Shown piece by piece: positions 27,976 to 38,633 of a stretch of DNA of 64,000 bases. The position numbers and the translations under genes are program-made. The notes beneath the pieces were generated by a model. That model did not search any database. It saw only the letters and a list, made by a program, of their open reading frames with translations, and was not told the origin of the DNA. Each line of letters opens with the position of its first letter. The stretch's first letter is position 1. Source of the DNA: Alphaproteobacteria bacterium (lineage in GTDB: Bacteria; Pseudomonadota; Alphaproteobacteria; Micropepsales; Micropepsaceae); assembly GCA_019245415.1 (NCBI GenBank), contig JAFARO010000010.1, forward strand, positions 62,001 through 126,000, written 5' to 3'.

Positions 27976-28806
27976 TTAGGCAATCGCGGATGCAAGCTCG
28001 GACGTCGCCGGCTCCGTGCCGGCCAAGGCGCGCGCCTGGCCCTCTCGGACCAGGCTCTCGGCCCGCGCGGCCAAGGGTTTGCGCCCGCCCATGGCATCCA
28101 CGGTCATTGGCGGATGGAACACGATGGTGACGTCGATGGGGCCGGCGGTGACGCCTTCCCAGAGGTGCGGGATCAATTCCATATCGCCATACCAGGCAAA
28201 TAGCGGTCGGTTCTCCCGTCCCATGGGCATGCCCTGGAAGCCGGTATAGGCGAGAGACACCGGCTGGACCGGAACGAAGTGCGGGAGTTCGTTGTCAGCC
28301 CATTGCAGCTGCGATTCCGCCGCCGCCATCAGCGCGCTCTTGAAGGGCAGCACGCGATTGCCGTCATTGGAGGTTCCTTCGGGGAAAAGCACCAACGCGT
28401 CGCCCTCGTCGAGCCGCTGGCGCAGCTGATCGCGCGCGACACCCGCCTGCGTGCGGCGCGCGCGCTCGACGAACACCGTCTCGTAAAGTCGGGCCATAAC
28501 GCCGAAAAAAGGCCATGTGTTGACTTCGCTCTTTGCGACAAAGGAGACGCGCGCCGACGCGCCGAGCGCGATGATGTCGAGATAGGAGGTATGGTTGGCC
28601 ACCATCAGGACGCCCTTGTCCTGCACCGGCCGGCCCAGCACGCGCAGGCGCACGCCGAACAGCCGGCAGAGGAAGCGGCTGTAGGCGTTCGGTATCGTCT
28701 TGCGCCCCTTGAGCTTGAGAGCGAGGGCGGCACTCTGGACCGGGATCAGCAGCAGCGCCGTGATCACGAACAGCAACAGGATGAGGATGCCGCGGAGCTT
28801 CTGCAT
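27976..28806 (-). CDS. plsC: 1-acyl-sn-glycerol-3-phosphate acyltransferase
   Basis: 276 residues from ATG 28806, which begins one base after the fur stop; an alternative ATG at 28845 lies inside fur. A hydrophobic N-terminus ([19 protein letters not shown]) anchors it in the inner membrane. The acyltransferase motifs are NHTSYLD (HX4D), [15 protein letters not shown], and [10 protein letters not shown]. It transfers an acyl chain to lysophosphatidic acid to make phosphatidic acid. The fur-plsC-miaB order is common in Alphaproteobacteria. Confidence 0.9.
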   Translation of the reverse strand: MQKLRGILILLLFVITALLLIPVQSAALALKLKGRKTIPNAYSRFLCRLFGVRLRVLGRPVQDKGVLMVANHTSYLDIIALGASARVSFVAKSEVNTWPFFGVMARLYETVFVERARRTQAGVARDQLRQRLDEGDALVLFPEGTSNDGNRVLPFKSALMAAAESQLQWADNELPHFVPVQPVSLAYTGFQGMPMGRENRPLFAWYGDMELIPHLWEGVTAGPIDVTIVFHPPMTVDAMGGRKPLAARAESLVREGQARALAGTEPATSELASAIA

Positions 28807-28807
28807 A

Positions 28808-29230
28808 TCAGGATGGCGGCTTTTTGCCGGTCCTGGGGACGCCATAAAGCTCGAGGCGGTGATCGACCAGTTCGAAGCCCAGTTCCTCTGCCACGCGGCG
28901 CTGCAGGGCTTCGATCTCTTCGTTGCGGAATTCGATCACGCTGCCGCTCTGGACGTCGATCAGATGATCGTGGTGCGATTCGGGGGCCTCCTCGTAGCGC
29001 GAGCGGCCGTCGCGAAAGTCGTGCCGCTCGAGGATGCCGGCATCCTCGAACAGTTTCACCGTGCGATAAACGGTGGCGATCGAAATATGCGGGTCGATGG
29101 CGGACGCGCGCTTGTACAATTCCTCGGCGTCGGGATGATCTTCGGCTTCCGACAACACGCGCGCAATCACGCGGCGCTGCTCGGTCATGCGCAGGCCCTT
29201 TTCGACGCAAAGCTGTTCGATGCGCGTCAC
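28808..29230 (-). CDS. fur: Ferric uptake regulator family protein
   Basis: 140 residues from GTG 29230 (VTRIEQLCVEKGLRMTEQR), preceded by GGGGAAG at a suitable distance. A winged helix contains HISIATVYRTVKLFEDAGI, and the metal site HHDHLIDVQSG with C-terminal HRLELYG is Fur-like. In Alphaproteobacteria this protein often acts as Mur (manganese) rather than a global iron regulator, so the sensed metal is not certain. The reading frame is open upstream through all of rimI with no stop, so a RimI-Fur fusion may also be translated. Confidence 0.92.
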   Translation of the reverse strand: MTRIEQLCVEKGLRMTEQRRVIARVLSEAEDHPDAEELYKRASAIDPHISIATVYRTVKLFEDAGILERHDFRDGRSRYEEAPESHHDHLIDVQSGSVIEFRNEEIEALQRRVAEELGFELVDHRLELYGVPRTGKKPPS

Positions 29231-29698
29231 GGCAGCTTCCCCAAGTCGCCGGCCGATACTAAGCGAGCTTGATCCGATTCCCAATGGCAGGCGGGCTTTC
29301 AGGACGAGTGCGTCGCTTGCAGGGCCATAGTAGTCTTTGCGCAGGCCCTGCTGCTCGAAGCCCAGCCGCCCATAAAGCGCCCTCGCCGCCACATTCGCCG
29401 TTGCGACTTCGAGAAACATTGCCGAGGCACCGGCAGCGGCCAGCGCCCTGGCTGCGTGCTGGACCAGTATCGTGCCGATGCCGCGCCGCTGAGCGCAGGG
29501 CTGGACACACAGGGTGAGAATTTCTGCTTCGTCCGCGGCTTGCCGGGCGACGACGAACCCTTCGGGGGCAACGAATCCCACGACAGCCTTGCTGTCGAGC
29601 AGGGATTTGAACTCTTCCGCGCTCCAGCCCCGGGCAAAGAGGATGCCATGCAAGGCCGCGAACCATGCTGCGTCGTCGGGGTGGGCGCGGCGGATCAC
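29231..29698 (-). CDS. rimI: Ribosomal protein alanine N-acetyltransferase RimI; no stop before fur
   Basis: The 156-codon GNAT domain starts at GTG 29698, overlapping the tsaB stop (GTGA). The acetyl-CoA loop is LCVQPCAQRRGIGTILV, followed by FLEVATANVAARALYGRLGFEQQG and DYYGPASDALVLKARL, the usual RimI end. No stop codon follows: the frame runs through GSSSLSIGRRLGEAAV straight into fur. In the +1 frame, a TAG at 29259-29261 would end a normal RimI of about 146 residues, so either a true read-through fusion or a one-base error explains it. Coordinates here stop at the fur start and include no termination codon. Confidence 0.8.
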
Positions 29699-30333
29699 GG
29701 CGCCGCCGGCAATCTGGCGTCCGGCGCCCGCAAATACAGCGGTTGGGGAGGGCCAAGCGGCGCCGGCGCTTGCGCTGCCAGGCGCGCAACCCAGCGCGCA
29801 TCCGGCTGGCGGACGCCGCTCAAAACGAAACCCGTTCCGAGCGCGGCACAGGCCCGCTCTGCCGCGGTTCCGGCGAGGGCAATCGGGGCGTCCGAGGGCC
29901 GACCGCTGAGCTGCACTAAGGCCTGATCGAATGAAAGCAGCATCGGACCGTCCTGCATCTCGAAATAGACCTCGCTTCGGCGGGCATCGTGCAAGGCGGC
30001 TGCGGTCAATCCGGTTTCGTGGGCAGCCTGAGCCGCCATGGCGGAAAGGCTGGTAATGCCGACCAACGGCAAATCGTGCGCTATGCGAAGCCCGCGCATG
30101 AAGGCAAGGCCAATGCGTTGGCCGGTGAAGGTCCCGGGCCCCGTCGTGACGGCGAGCCGGGTGAGCGTGGTGTACGCGACGCCCGCCATCAGCTCGGCAA
30201 CCATGGGGGCCAGCGCCTCCGCATGACCGCGCTCCATCGGCACAAAGCGGTGCGCCAGCACTTTGTCGCCGCCGATCAACGCCGCCGAACAGGCGCCGAG
30301 CGCGGTGTCGACGGCGAGAATGCGCATTTCCAT
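29695..30333 (-). CDS. tsaB: tRNA t6A37 threonylcarbamoyltransferase partner TsaB
   Basis: 212 residues from ATG 30333. ASKHA-fold features: ILAVDTALGACSAALI, the conserved HAEALAPMV, and TTGPGTFTGQRIGLAFMRGL. TsaB scaffolds TsaD and TsaE for t6A37 synthesis. The start shares one base with the nitroreductase stop (TGATG) and the stop overlaps rimI, giving an unbroken coupled nitroreductase-tsaB-rimI-fur-plsC string. An internal ATG at 30327 is an equally possible start. tsaB-rimI adjacency is very common. Confidence 0.93.
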   Translation of the reverse strand: MEMRILAVDTALGACSAALIGGDKVLAHRFVPMERGHAEALAPMVAELMAGVAYTTLTRLAVTTGPGTFTGQRIGLAFMRGLRIAHDLPLVGITSLSAMAAQAAHETGLTAAALHDARRSEVYFEMQDGPMLLSFDQALVQLSGRPSDAPIALAGTAAERACAALGTGFVLSGVRQPDARWVARLAAQAPAPLGPPQPLYLRAPDARLPAAP

Positions 30334-30923
30334 CACAAGATCCGGCAGGCCTCGTCGAACTCGAGACGTGGACTGCGGTCGAAGATGCCCGAAGGATCGC
30401 CGTAGCCCAGGCCGCAGATGAAATTCGACTTGATGTCGGTACCGCCGAAGAACTCCTTGTCCACGCCCGCATTGTCGAAACCCGACATCGGTCCGCAATC
30501 CAGTCCCAGCGCGCGCGCGGCGATGATGAAATAGGCGCCCTGGAGCGAGCCATTGCGAAAGGCGGTGCGCTCGCGCAGATGGCCATCGTGAAACCAGTCC
30601 TTGGCCCCCGGATTGTGCGGGAACAGGCGCGGCAGAAGCTGTGGAAAATCGAGATCGTGCCCGATGACCGCCACTGCGGGCGCGGTCATCGCTTTCTCCA
30701 CATTGCTGGGAAGCAGATGCGGCTTCAGCCGCTCCTTGGCCAGGTGCGAAACCAGAAAGACGATCCGCGCGGGCGAGCAATTCGCGCTGGTCGGTCCCCA
30801 GCGCATCAGGTCGTAGACGGCCATGAGGAGAGCCGGACTGACCGGCCTGTCCTGCCATTTGTTGTGCGAGCGCGCCGTGCGGAAAACGACGTCCAGTGCC
30901 TCGTCGCTGATGGCATGATTCAT
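30333..30923 (-). CDS. Nitroreductase-family malonic semialdehyde reductase (RutE/HadB-like)
   Basis: 196 residues. The family signature LMRWGPTSANCSPARIVFL is the FMN-binding region of RutE-like proteins, with later LDCGPMSGFDNAGVDKEFF and SNFICGLGYGDPSGIF. RutE reduces malonic semialdehyde to 3-hydroxypropionate during uracil breakdown. No other rut genes are in the window, so I do not give the symbol. It heads the coupled string that continues to tsaB. A 46-bp gap separates it from the NifU gene upstream. Confidence 0.85.
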   Translation of the reverse strand: MNHAISDEALDVVFRTARSHNKWQDRPVSPALLMAVYDLMRWGPTSANCSPARIVFLVSHLAKERLKPHLLPSNVEKAMTAPAVAVIGHDLDFPQLLPRLFPHNPGAKDWFHDGHLRERTAFRNGSLQGAYFIIAARALGLDCGPMSGFDNAGVDKEFFGGTDIKSNFICGLGYGDPSGIFDRSPRLEFDEACRIL

Positions 30924-30969
30924 CGAAATCCTCGGCGATGCGATCGAAAAATGGTCCCGGCCGGGAAAT

Positions 30970-31533
30970 CTATACCGCTTCGACGGCGACGACTTCAGGC
31001 ACGTAATGGCGCAACATGTTCTCGATGCCGTTCTTCAGCGTCATTGTCGATGACGGGCAGCCGGCGCAAGACCCCTGCAGATGCAGGAAGACGATTCCGG
31101 AGCTGCCGTCGAAACCCTTGTAGATGATATCGCCGCCGTCCTGCGCCACGGCAGGTCGGACCCGGGTGTCGATGAGTTCCCTGATCTGCGCAACGACCTC
31201 GGGATCGCCCTCGCCATACTGCGCGGAGTCGTCGGCCTCTTCGCCGTGTGTCTCGATCAACGGCAGACCATGTGTGAAATGGTCCATGATCGCCGCCAGA
31301 ATCGGCGCTTTGAGCTGCTTCCAGTCGCCTTCTGACTTTGTAACCGAGATGAAATCGGCGCCGAAGAACACACGCCCGACTCCCGCGATGTCGAAAAGGG
31401 CCTGGGCCAGCGCTGAGCGCACGGCGGCGCTGCGGTCCGGAAAATCGGCCACAGAGCCTTGGCCCATGACCTCGCGGCCCGGGAGGAACTTCAAGGTCGC
31501 CGGATTCGGCGTGGATTCGGTCTGGATGAACAT
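30970..31533 (-). CDS. NifU-family iron-sulfur cluster protein
   Basis: 187 residues with two domains: an N-terminal Nfu_N/scaffold domain ([19 protein letters not shown]) and a C-terminal NifU-like domain with the cluster ligand motif CAGCPSS in [20 protein letters not shown]. These Nfu carriers hand [4Fe-4S] clusters to apo-proteins such as aconitase, radical-SAM enzymes or lipoyl synthase. MiaB, encoded close by, is a plausible client. It forms the upstream end of the minus-strand block. Confidence 0.92.
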   Translation of the reverse strand: MFIQTESTPNPATLKFLPGREVMGQGSVADFPDRSAAVRSALAQALFDIAGVGRVFFGADFISVTKSEGDWKQLKAPILAAIMDHFTHGLPLIETHGEEADDSAQYGEGDPEVVAQIRELIDTRVRPAVAQDGGDIIYKGFDGSSGIVFLHLQGSCAGCPSSTMTLKNGIENMLRHYVPEVVAVEAV

Positions 31534-31586
31534 AGGGGTTACATGGACCTCCGCTTGCTTCTAATCAAGCTTCGCCTCCTCTGCCG

Positions 31587-31772
31587 TCAAAAGTCCGAAA
31601 TCAGGCCGTTTTTCTCCCAATCCCCATAGCGGGTCGGTTCGGGCCCCTTGCGCCCTCCCACTTCAGGCCGGGACGGGTGCGCAGAACCGGACTTGCGGCG
31701 CGCTTGCGCTTCGGCGAGCGCCCGCGTGGCGGCTTCGTTGATCCTCTTGGCGATTTTGCTGTCGTCGACCAA
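31587..31772 (-). CDS. DUF1674 protein (succinate dehydrogenase assembly factor 4-like)
   Basis: 61 residues. The C-terminus [20 protein letters not shown] with final LISDF is the diagnostic DUF1674 block shared with mitochondrial SDHAF4, which helps flavinated SdhA assemble. The start appears to be TTG at 31772 with a weak ribosome-binding site, so the start is uncertain. The family usually lies next to NifU or rsmB genes in Alphaproteobacteria, as here (rsmB is divergent, 106 bp away). Confidence 0.82.
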   Translation of the reverse strand: MVDDSKIAKRINEAATRALAEAQARRKSGSAHPSRPEVGGRKGPEPTRYGDWEKNGLISDF

Positions 31773-31878
31773 TGGCGTTTCTTGACGGGAGGCACCCTGA
31801 GACTACAACGGGCCCACCGGAATTTCAGGGAAATTCGATGAAAACCTTGCGCAGGATCGGTGCCTCGCGGCGGGCCGG

Positions 31879-33153
31879 ATGCGACCCTTGGACGTGAGCC
31901 AGGGCCTCGCCGCGCGGCAAGCCGCGCTGGCGATACTTTCCGATGTTCTGCGCAAGCGCCGGCCTCTGGAGGCGGTGCTGGCGCATTGCGACGGGCTCGA
32001 GGTGCGCGATGCGGGTTTTGCGCGTGCCATCGCCTCGCAGACCCTGCGCCACTTCGGTCAGCTCGATGCCTTGATCCGGGATTTCGTTCCCAAGACGCCG
32101 CAGCCGCACAAGGCTGGCCCCACGCTCGAGATCCTGCTGATGGGTGCCGCGGAACTGCTGTTTCTCGACGTGGCGCCACACGCGACGGTCGATGCGGCAA
32201 ACAAGCTGGCGCAGTCAGACGTGCGCGCACTGCATTTCAAGCCGCTGATCAACGCGGTGCTCCGCCGCGTCGCGCGGGAGGGGCGAGGAATCGTCGCCGG
32301 ACAGGACGCGCCGCGTTGCAATACGCCGGATTGGCTTTGGGCAAGGTGGGTTGCGGCCTATGGCGAGGAAACCACTCGCGCCATCGCGGCGACGCATGCC
32401 GCGGTGCCGCCTCTCGACATCGTATGGAAGACGGCGCCTGCCGATGCCCTGTTCGCAACCGTGCAGCGCCTGCCTCAGCAGCGCGTCGAAAACATTGCCG
32501 GATTCGCAGAAGGCGCGTTCTGGGTGCAGGACGCGGCCGCCACCATGCCCGTGCATCTGTTGGGCGACGTCGATGGACGGCGCGTGATCGATCTCTGCGC
32601 CGCACCTGGCGGCAAGACGGCACAGCTCGCCGCTTCGGGCGCGATTGTGACAGCGGTCGACCGCGATGGCGCCCGGCTCACGCGGCTTGCGGAAAATCTC
32701 GGACGGCTCCAGTTGCGCGCCGAGATGCTTGAAGGAGATGTTCGCGACGTGCAGCTCGCGCCGGCACCCTTCGTGTTGCTGGATGCACCTTGCACGGCGA
32801 CGGGCACGATCCGGCGCCATCCCGAGCTACCGTGGATCAAAAGCGCGTCCGATATCACCTCGGTCGCCGGTGCGAGTGCAGAATTGCTGGACTCAGCAGC
32901 CGCCCTGACGGCGGCGGATGGGCTGCTGGTATTCAGCGTGTGCTCGCTCGAGCCTGAGGAGGGTCCGGAACAGATCGAAAGCTTCCTCGCGCAGCATCCG
33001 GAGTTCGTCAGAGCGCCGCTCAACCCTGAAGACGTTTTCGGGCATGCGGAATTCATCGATCCGCAGGGCGATCTGCGGACGCTGCCCTGCCATCTCGCCG
33101 AGCAAGGAGGGATGGATGGTTTCTACGCCGCGCGCCTGCGGCGAAGATCATAG
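31879..33153 (+). CDS. rsmB: 16S rRNA (cytosine-5) methyltransferase RsmB
   Basis: 424 residues. The N-terminal NusB-like domain (LAILSDVLRKRRPLEAVLA...LLMGAAELLFLDVAPHATVDAANK) precedes a Rossmann methyltransferase with SAM motif VIDLCAAPGGKTAQLA, motif IV cysteine in LLDAPCTATGTIRRHPE and the catalytic cysteine in FSVCSLEPEEGPEQ. It methylates C967 of 16S rRNA. ATG 31879 begins MRPLDVSQGLAARQ. The 3' end overlaps the converging coiled-coil gene by 6 bp. Confidence 0.92.
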   Translation: MRPLDVSQGLAARQAALAILSDVLRKRRPLEAVLAHCDGLEVRDAGFARAIASQTLRHFGQLDALIRDFVPKTPQPHKAGPTLEILLMGAAELLFLDVAPHATVDAANKLAQSDVRALHFKPLINAVLRRVAREGRGIVAGQDAPRCNTPDWLWARWVAAYGEETTRAIAATHAAVPPLDIVWKTAPADALFATVQRLPQQRVENIAGFAEGAFWVQDAAATMPVHLLGDVDGRRVIDLCAAPGGKTAQLAASGAIVTAVDRDGARLTRLAENLGRLQLRAEMLEGDVRDVQLAPAPFVLLDAPCTATGTIRRHPELPWIKSASDITSVAGASAELLDSAAALTAADGLLVFSVCSLEPEEGPEQIESFLAQHPEFVRAPLNPEDVFGHAEFIDPQGDLRTLPCHLAEQGGMDGFYAARLRRRS

Positions 33154-35187
33154 CCGGCCGAGCGCATAGGCGATCGCAAGATACACCTTTCCCGTATCGG
33201 CGGAGAGAATGGAGGGCGTCAGCAACCCGCCGCCATCGCCTTCGCGCGCACGCGCCAGGAGCGCCTCGAATTCGGCCATGTACAGATTGGCCGCGTCGCG
33301 AAACCGGGTGTCTTCGCGATAAAGCGTCGCGACACGATCGACTGTCTGACTGTCGATGGACTGGGCGAGTCGGCGCGCGAAAACCGCGCGGTCGCCAGAA
33401 AGGTAGCCCCGCCACTCTTCGTCGTCTGGGGGCGCATCAGCGCAGATCGCGTCGAGATCAACGGCCAGATCGGCGAGCGCCGCTTCCAGCGCGCCCATGG
33501 CCGCCGCGGTGGAGGGTTTGAGATCGCGCTCCCGGCTCTCGCTGCTTTCGACAGCCGCGAGCAGCTTGCTCATTTCCCAACCCTTGCCCGCATCGCCGCT
33601 CTTGGTTTTGGCCTTCGGCTTGGCGGTGAGCTTGCGCGCCAGCGCGAACAGACCATCGCGTTCCGGCTCCGGCTCGATCAGGGGCAGAGTGTGCGCGCCC
33701 AGCGCCGGCCTGGGAGTACTGCGCGCATGGATGGTGGAAAGCGTGCGGGCGGAGAGGTCCAAGATTTCCTCGGTCTCGGCACGCACCAGCTGTCGAACGC
33801 GCTGTGCCTCCTGCTGCGCGACGTCGGGAAGCGACAGCAGATGCTTCTGGACGTCCTCGACCGCGACGGCGAGCGTCTTGCGGATCTCGTTGGCTTGGGC
33901 TGAGAGTTCTCCGGCAGTGCGCAGCAGCCGTTCGCATTCCACCATCGCCTCGCCGACCAGCGCGCGCGCATCCGTCTTGGCTTGGCCCGCAGTCTCGCCG
34001 ATCAAGGTTTGCGCGCCGGCGCTCGCCTCGCGCAGTGTGTCGAGCAGCTTGACCAGCGTCGTCTGGGCCCCGTCGCTTGCGTCCTTGAGACGCTCGGCTT
34101 CGCGCGTGAAGCTCTGGGTGAGCTGGTTGGCGCGCGCTGCGGCATTGGCCATGATGTGTTCGAGATGGCGTTCCGCATTTCCGGTGACGGTCTCGAATTT
34201 CTGCGCCTCCCCACCCAATTGCTCGATGGCCAACGCGATCGAGGCGCGCTCGCGGCCCAGCGCGGCCTCGAACACCGCGCTCTCCTCCTTGAGACGGCTC
34301 AGCAATTCGTTCATCGCCGAGCGGTGCCTTTCCTGGCGGCCGAGCACGAATTCCGCGCGCGCCATAGCCGCATCGGACGCCGATTCGATCGCCTTGGCTT
34401 GGCGGTCGAGTTCGAGAGCCGCCTGGCGCGGTGCTTCGGCAGCCGCGCTCGCCGCCGACCGGAAGTCCGCCGCCTGCTGATCCAGTGTCTGCGCCGCGGT
34501 CTTGAGCGAACTCTCCGCGCTTTCCATCGAAGCCTTGAGTTGGGCCGCGCGGCCCGCGACGGTTTCGCTTGCCCGCGCTGCCGCATCCGCGAGCGAGCCC
34601 GATACCGCATCGATGCGTTCGCGCTCCTGCGTCAGACGCGAGGCGACCGCTTCGCCGCGCACTTCGGCGCGCGCCCCGGCCTGGTCCAGCGCAGCGATCT
34701 GGTTTTCGAGCACAAGCTCGAGAGCGCGCATGCGGTTGAAGGCTCCATCCAGACCGGCGTTCAACGCGTCGAGTTCACGTCTGACGGCCCGCCCCAGCCG
34801 CGCCGCCGTGCGGGCAGCCGTCTCGTCCGCGCTGAACAGACGGTCGGTCGCGTCCGCCAACTGCGCTGCCGCCAAGGCCATGGCGTGGCCCCGCGCCAGC
34901 GCCCATGTCGCCGCCAGGACCAGCGCCGACGGCAGCAGCGTCACGGCCGCGAATATCGCCATCTGCTGCAGGTCGAGCCCAGAAAGCCCCTTGGCACCGA
35001 AATAGCCCCACAGATACGCACCGCTCGCGCCTGTCCACAACGCTGCGAGCACCGAGGCAGCGAACATGGCAGTGAGCCCGAACCGGCCGGCCTCGCGCGC
35101 CGCGGCGGGCTGGGGCCCGGACACCGCCTGGGCTTCGCCCGTCTGCAGGAGGACGGGTTGAGTGCGTTCAGGCTGCGGCGTGGCCAT
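33148..35187 (-). CDS. Large coiled-coil inner-membrane protein, unrecognised
   Basis: 679 residues. Two hydrophobic segments lie near residues 35-60 (FGLTAMFAASVLAALWTGASGAYLW) and 70-95 (MAIFAAVTLLPSALVLAATWALA). They are followed by about 380 residues of heptad-like, Ala/Glu/Gln-rich helix (ARLGRAVRRELDALNAGLD, GRAAQLKASMESAESSLKTA and others), then a globular C-terminal domain from about 520. The topology fits a membrane-tethered long coiled coil, as in polar or cell-division scaffolds; no family is recognised. It is divergent from nnrU across 128 bp. Confidence 0.7.
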   Translation of the reverse strand: MATPQPERTQPVLLQTGEAQAVSGPQPAAAREAGRFGLTAMFAASVLAALWTGASGAYLWGYFGAKGLSGLDLQQMAIFAAVTLLPSALVLAATWALARGHAMALAAAQLADATDRLFSADETAARTAARLGRAVRRELDALNAGLDGAFNRMRALELVLENQIAALDQAGARAEVRGEAVASRLTQERERIDAVSGSLADAAARASETVAGRAAQLKASMESAESSLKTAAQTLDQQAADFRSAASAAAEAPRQAALELDRQAKAIESASDAAMARAEFVLGRQERHRSAMNELLSRLKEESAVFEAALGRERASIALAIEQLGGEAQKFETVTGNAERHLEHIMANAAARANQLTQSFTREAERLKDASDGAQTTLVKLLDTLREASAGAQTLIGETAGQAKTDARALVGEAMVECERLLRTAGELSAQANEIRKTLAVAVEDVQKHLLSLPDVAQQEAQRVRQLVRAETEEILDLSARTLSTIHARSTPRPALGAHTLPLIEPEPERDGLFALARKLTAKPKAKTKSGDAGKGWEMSKLLAAVESSESRERDLKPSTAAAMGALEAALADLAVDLDAICADAPPDDEEWRGYLSGDRAVFARRLAQSIDSQTVDRVATLYREDTRFRDAANLYMAEFEALLARAREGDGGGLLTPSILSADTGKVYLAIAYALGRL

Positions 35188-35315
35188 TGTGTAGACCTTT
35201 GAAGGGGGGCAGTTTTCAGGCCGACCTTAACCAAGCAACCCATTGGACGCGAGGGCTTGGGCGGATTGAGCCGATTAAATTGACGTTGTAAGTTGAAGTC
35301 GACGGGGAGGATTCC

Positions 35316-36029
35316 TTGAACATGCTGCTGGCCGCGGCGGCCGTATTTTTGGCTCTGCACCTGTTGATTGCAGGCACTCGCATTCGCGACCGGATCGTGG
35401 ATGCAGTCGGCGAGAGCGCCTATCTCGGGCTGTTTTCACTGGCCTCCCTCGCGGCAATCGCTTGGCTTGTCATGGCGTTCAGCGGTGCGCAAGCAAGCGG
35501 CGACGACCCCCAGGTCTACGTTCCGTGGACCGGCATTCGGCACGCCGGCATCCCGGTGATCGCGATCGCGTTTCTGCTTGCGGTCCCAGGACTGCTGATG
35601 GCCAATCCAACGTCGCTGAAACAGGAAGATGCAGCGGCGAAGTCGGACACCGTCCGCGGCATTTTGCGCATCACGCGGCACCCTTTTCTTTGGGGCGTAG
35701 CGATTTGGTCGGGATTTCATCTCAGCGCCAATGGCGACGAAGCCTCGGTTGTCTTCTTTGCAACCTTCCTGATTTTGTCAGTGCTCGGAACAGTTTCGAT
35801 CGACGCCAAGCGTCGCCGAAAGATGGGCGAGACCTGGACTTCGTTTGCGGGCAAAACGTCGAACATCCCGTTTGCCGCCGTGCTCACCGGCCGCAACCAG
35901 TTGAATTTGGGGGAGATTTTCCTCGACTGGCGTTTCTTCGTGGCCGCGGCCGTCTTCTTGAGCGTCTTGTTCAGTCACGCCCATCTTTTCGGCGTGTCGC
36001 CGTTTCCCGGAGGCTGGGTCCCCTACTGA
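35316..36029 (+). CDS. nnrU: NnrU-family membrane protein
   Basis: 237 residues with six or so hydrophobic segments and the NnrU/isoprenylcysteine-methyltransferase-like pattern RITRHPFLWGVAIWSGFHLSANGD and SIDAKRRRKMGETW. NnrU is associated with nitrite/nitric oxide respiration in Rhodobacter, but homologues are widespread without denitrification genes, and none are in this window. The frame opens at TTG 35316, 5 bp after GGGGAGGA; ATG at 35322 is an alternative start. Confidence 0.85.
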   Translation: MNMLLAAAAVFLALHLLIAGTRIRDRIVDAVGESAYLGLFSLASLAAIAWLVMAFSGAQASGDDPQVYVPWTGIRHAGIPVIAIAFLLAVPGLLMANPTSLKQEDAAAKSDTVRGILRITRHPFLWGVAIWSGFHLSANGDEASVVFFATFLILSVLGTVSIDAKRRRKMGETWTSFAGKTSNIPFAAVLTGRNQLNLGEIFLDWRFFVAAAVFLSVLFSHAHLFGVSPFPGGWVPY

Positions 36030-36086
36030 ACGCCCTTAACTGCCTCTTGAGGCTTTTCGCTTATCGTCGACGGGAAGGAGGCGCTC

Positions 36087-36428
36087 ATGCCTGCGCCAAT
36101 CGTCGATCTTGGCCATCTCGCCCGCTACACCGGCGGCGACGCCGCGTTGAATGCCGAGATCCTGAAGCTGTTCGACGGCCAGGCCAACGAGCTGGTCGCG
36201 CGACTGCGCGCGATCCTAGCCGCCCGGGACGCAAAATCGTGGCGTGAGGTCGTGCACACGCTCAAGGGTGCCGCACGCGGCATCGGCGCCTTCCCGCTCG
36301 GAGATGCGGCAGCCGCGGCCGAGCCGATCGATCCCGCGGACGAGCCGACCGCGACCGCGGCCCTCGACACCCTCGAGCGCACCGCCGAACAGGTTCACGT
36401 CTTCATCCAGCACTATCTGGCAGCCTGA
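36087..36428 (+). CDS. Hpt (histidine phosphotransfer) domain protein
   Basis: 113 residues, a single Hpt four-helix domain. The phospho-accepting His lies in SWREVVHTLKGAARGIGAFPLGDAA, the usual HxLKGxAxxxG context. It has no kinase or receiver domain, so it should shuttle phosphate between a hybrid kinase and a response regulator. The orphan hybrid kinase at 6282-9929 is one possible partner but this is only inference. It is preceded by a strong GGAAGGAGG ribosome-binding site and follows nnrU after 57 bp. Confidence 0.85.
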   Translation: MPAPIVDLGHLARYTGGDAALNAEILKLFDGQANELVARLRAILAARDAKSWREVVHTLKGAARGIGAFPLGDAAAAAEPIDPADEPTATAALDTLERTAEQVHVFIQHYLAA

Positions 36429-36546
36429 TTCCGGCGGCTTGACGGGCCGTTGGCTTTCCCCTACCTCGCCGACGCCTTGACCGGCGCTGCTCAAATCTCC
36501 ATGTACGGAGTGGACAACACATCGTCCTACGGATTGTTCGCTGTGA

Positions 36547-37889
<1,343 letters not shown>

Positions 37890-37985
37890 GAGTATTGTAT
37901 CGTCGCACGCGCCGGGGTGGCCTACAAACGGCGCTCGCGGTGTGTCAATGCCGCGGCCGCTGGCTTGCGAGAATCGGAGCGATCC

Positions 37986-38606
37986 ATGGGGCTTTACGAT
38001 CATTTCATTCTGCCGCGATTGCTGAACGCGGCGATGGGAACCAAGCCCGTCCGCTATCAGCGCAAGAAGGTCGTGCCGCGGGCGGAAGGCCGCGTTCTCG
38101 AAGTCGGCTTCGGCGCGGGCCATAATCTGCCCTTCTACGATCCGGCCAAGGTCTCGCAAATCTGGGCGCTGGAGCCGGCCCGGGAGATGCGCGTCCGCGC
38201 GGCCGAACGGGTTGCGGTCTGCCCGATTCCGCTCACCTTTCTCGACCTGCCGGGCGAGCAGATTCCGCTGGCGGATGCATCGGCGGATACGGTGCTCATC
38301 ACCTACACGCTTTGCACGATCCCCGATGTGATGGCCGCGCTCGCACAGATGCGGCGCGTGCTCAAGCCGGCGGGCCGCATGATCTTCTGCGAGCACGGCG
38401 AGGCCCCGGATGAATCCGTCCGCGTCTGGCAGCGGCGGCTGACGCCGGCATGGAAAGTGATCGGTGGCGGCTGCCATGTCGGGCGTCCGATTCCGAAGCT
38501 GATCGCGGATGGCGGCTTCCACATCGAGGACATCGAGACAATGTACCTGCCGGGGACGCCGCGCTTCGCGGGTTTCAATTACTGGGGCTCCGCAACGAAG
38601 GCGTAG
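37986..38606 (+). CDS. Class I SAM-dependent methyltransferase
   Basis: 206 residues from ATG 37986 (MGLYDHFILPRLLNAAMG). The SAM motif I is RVLEVGFGAGHNLPFYD, and motif II-like WALEPAREMRVRA follows; DTVLITYTLCTIPDV is motif IV. It resembles the small UbiE/METTL7-like methyltransferases (RLTPAWKVIGGGCHVGRPI is conserved in that group). Substrate unknown. A longer frame from 37917 has no homology before this Met and lies very close to the ferredoxin stop. Confidence 0.82.
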   Translation: MGLYDHFILPRLLNAAMGTKPVRYQRKKVVPRAEGRVLEVGFGAGHNLPFYDPAKVSQIWALEPAREMRVRAAERVAVCPIPLTFLDLPGEQIPLADASADTVLITYTLCTIPDVMAALAQMRRVLKPAGRMIFCEHGEAPDESVRVWQRRLTPAWKVIGGGCHVGRPIPKLIADGGFHIEDIETMYLPGTPRFAGFNYWGSATKA

Positions 38607-38633
38607 CGGCGGCAGCTTCTTCCGCGCGAGCGA

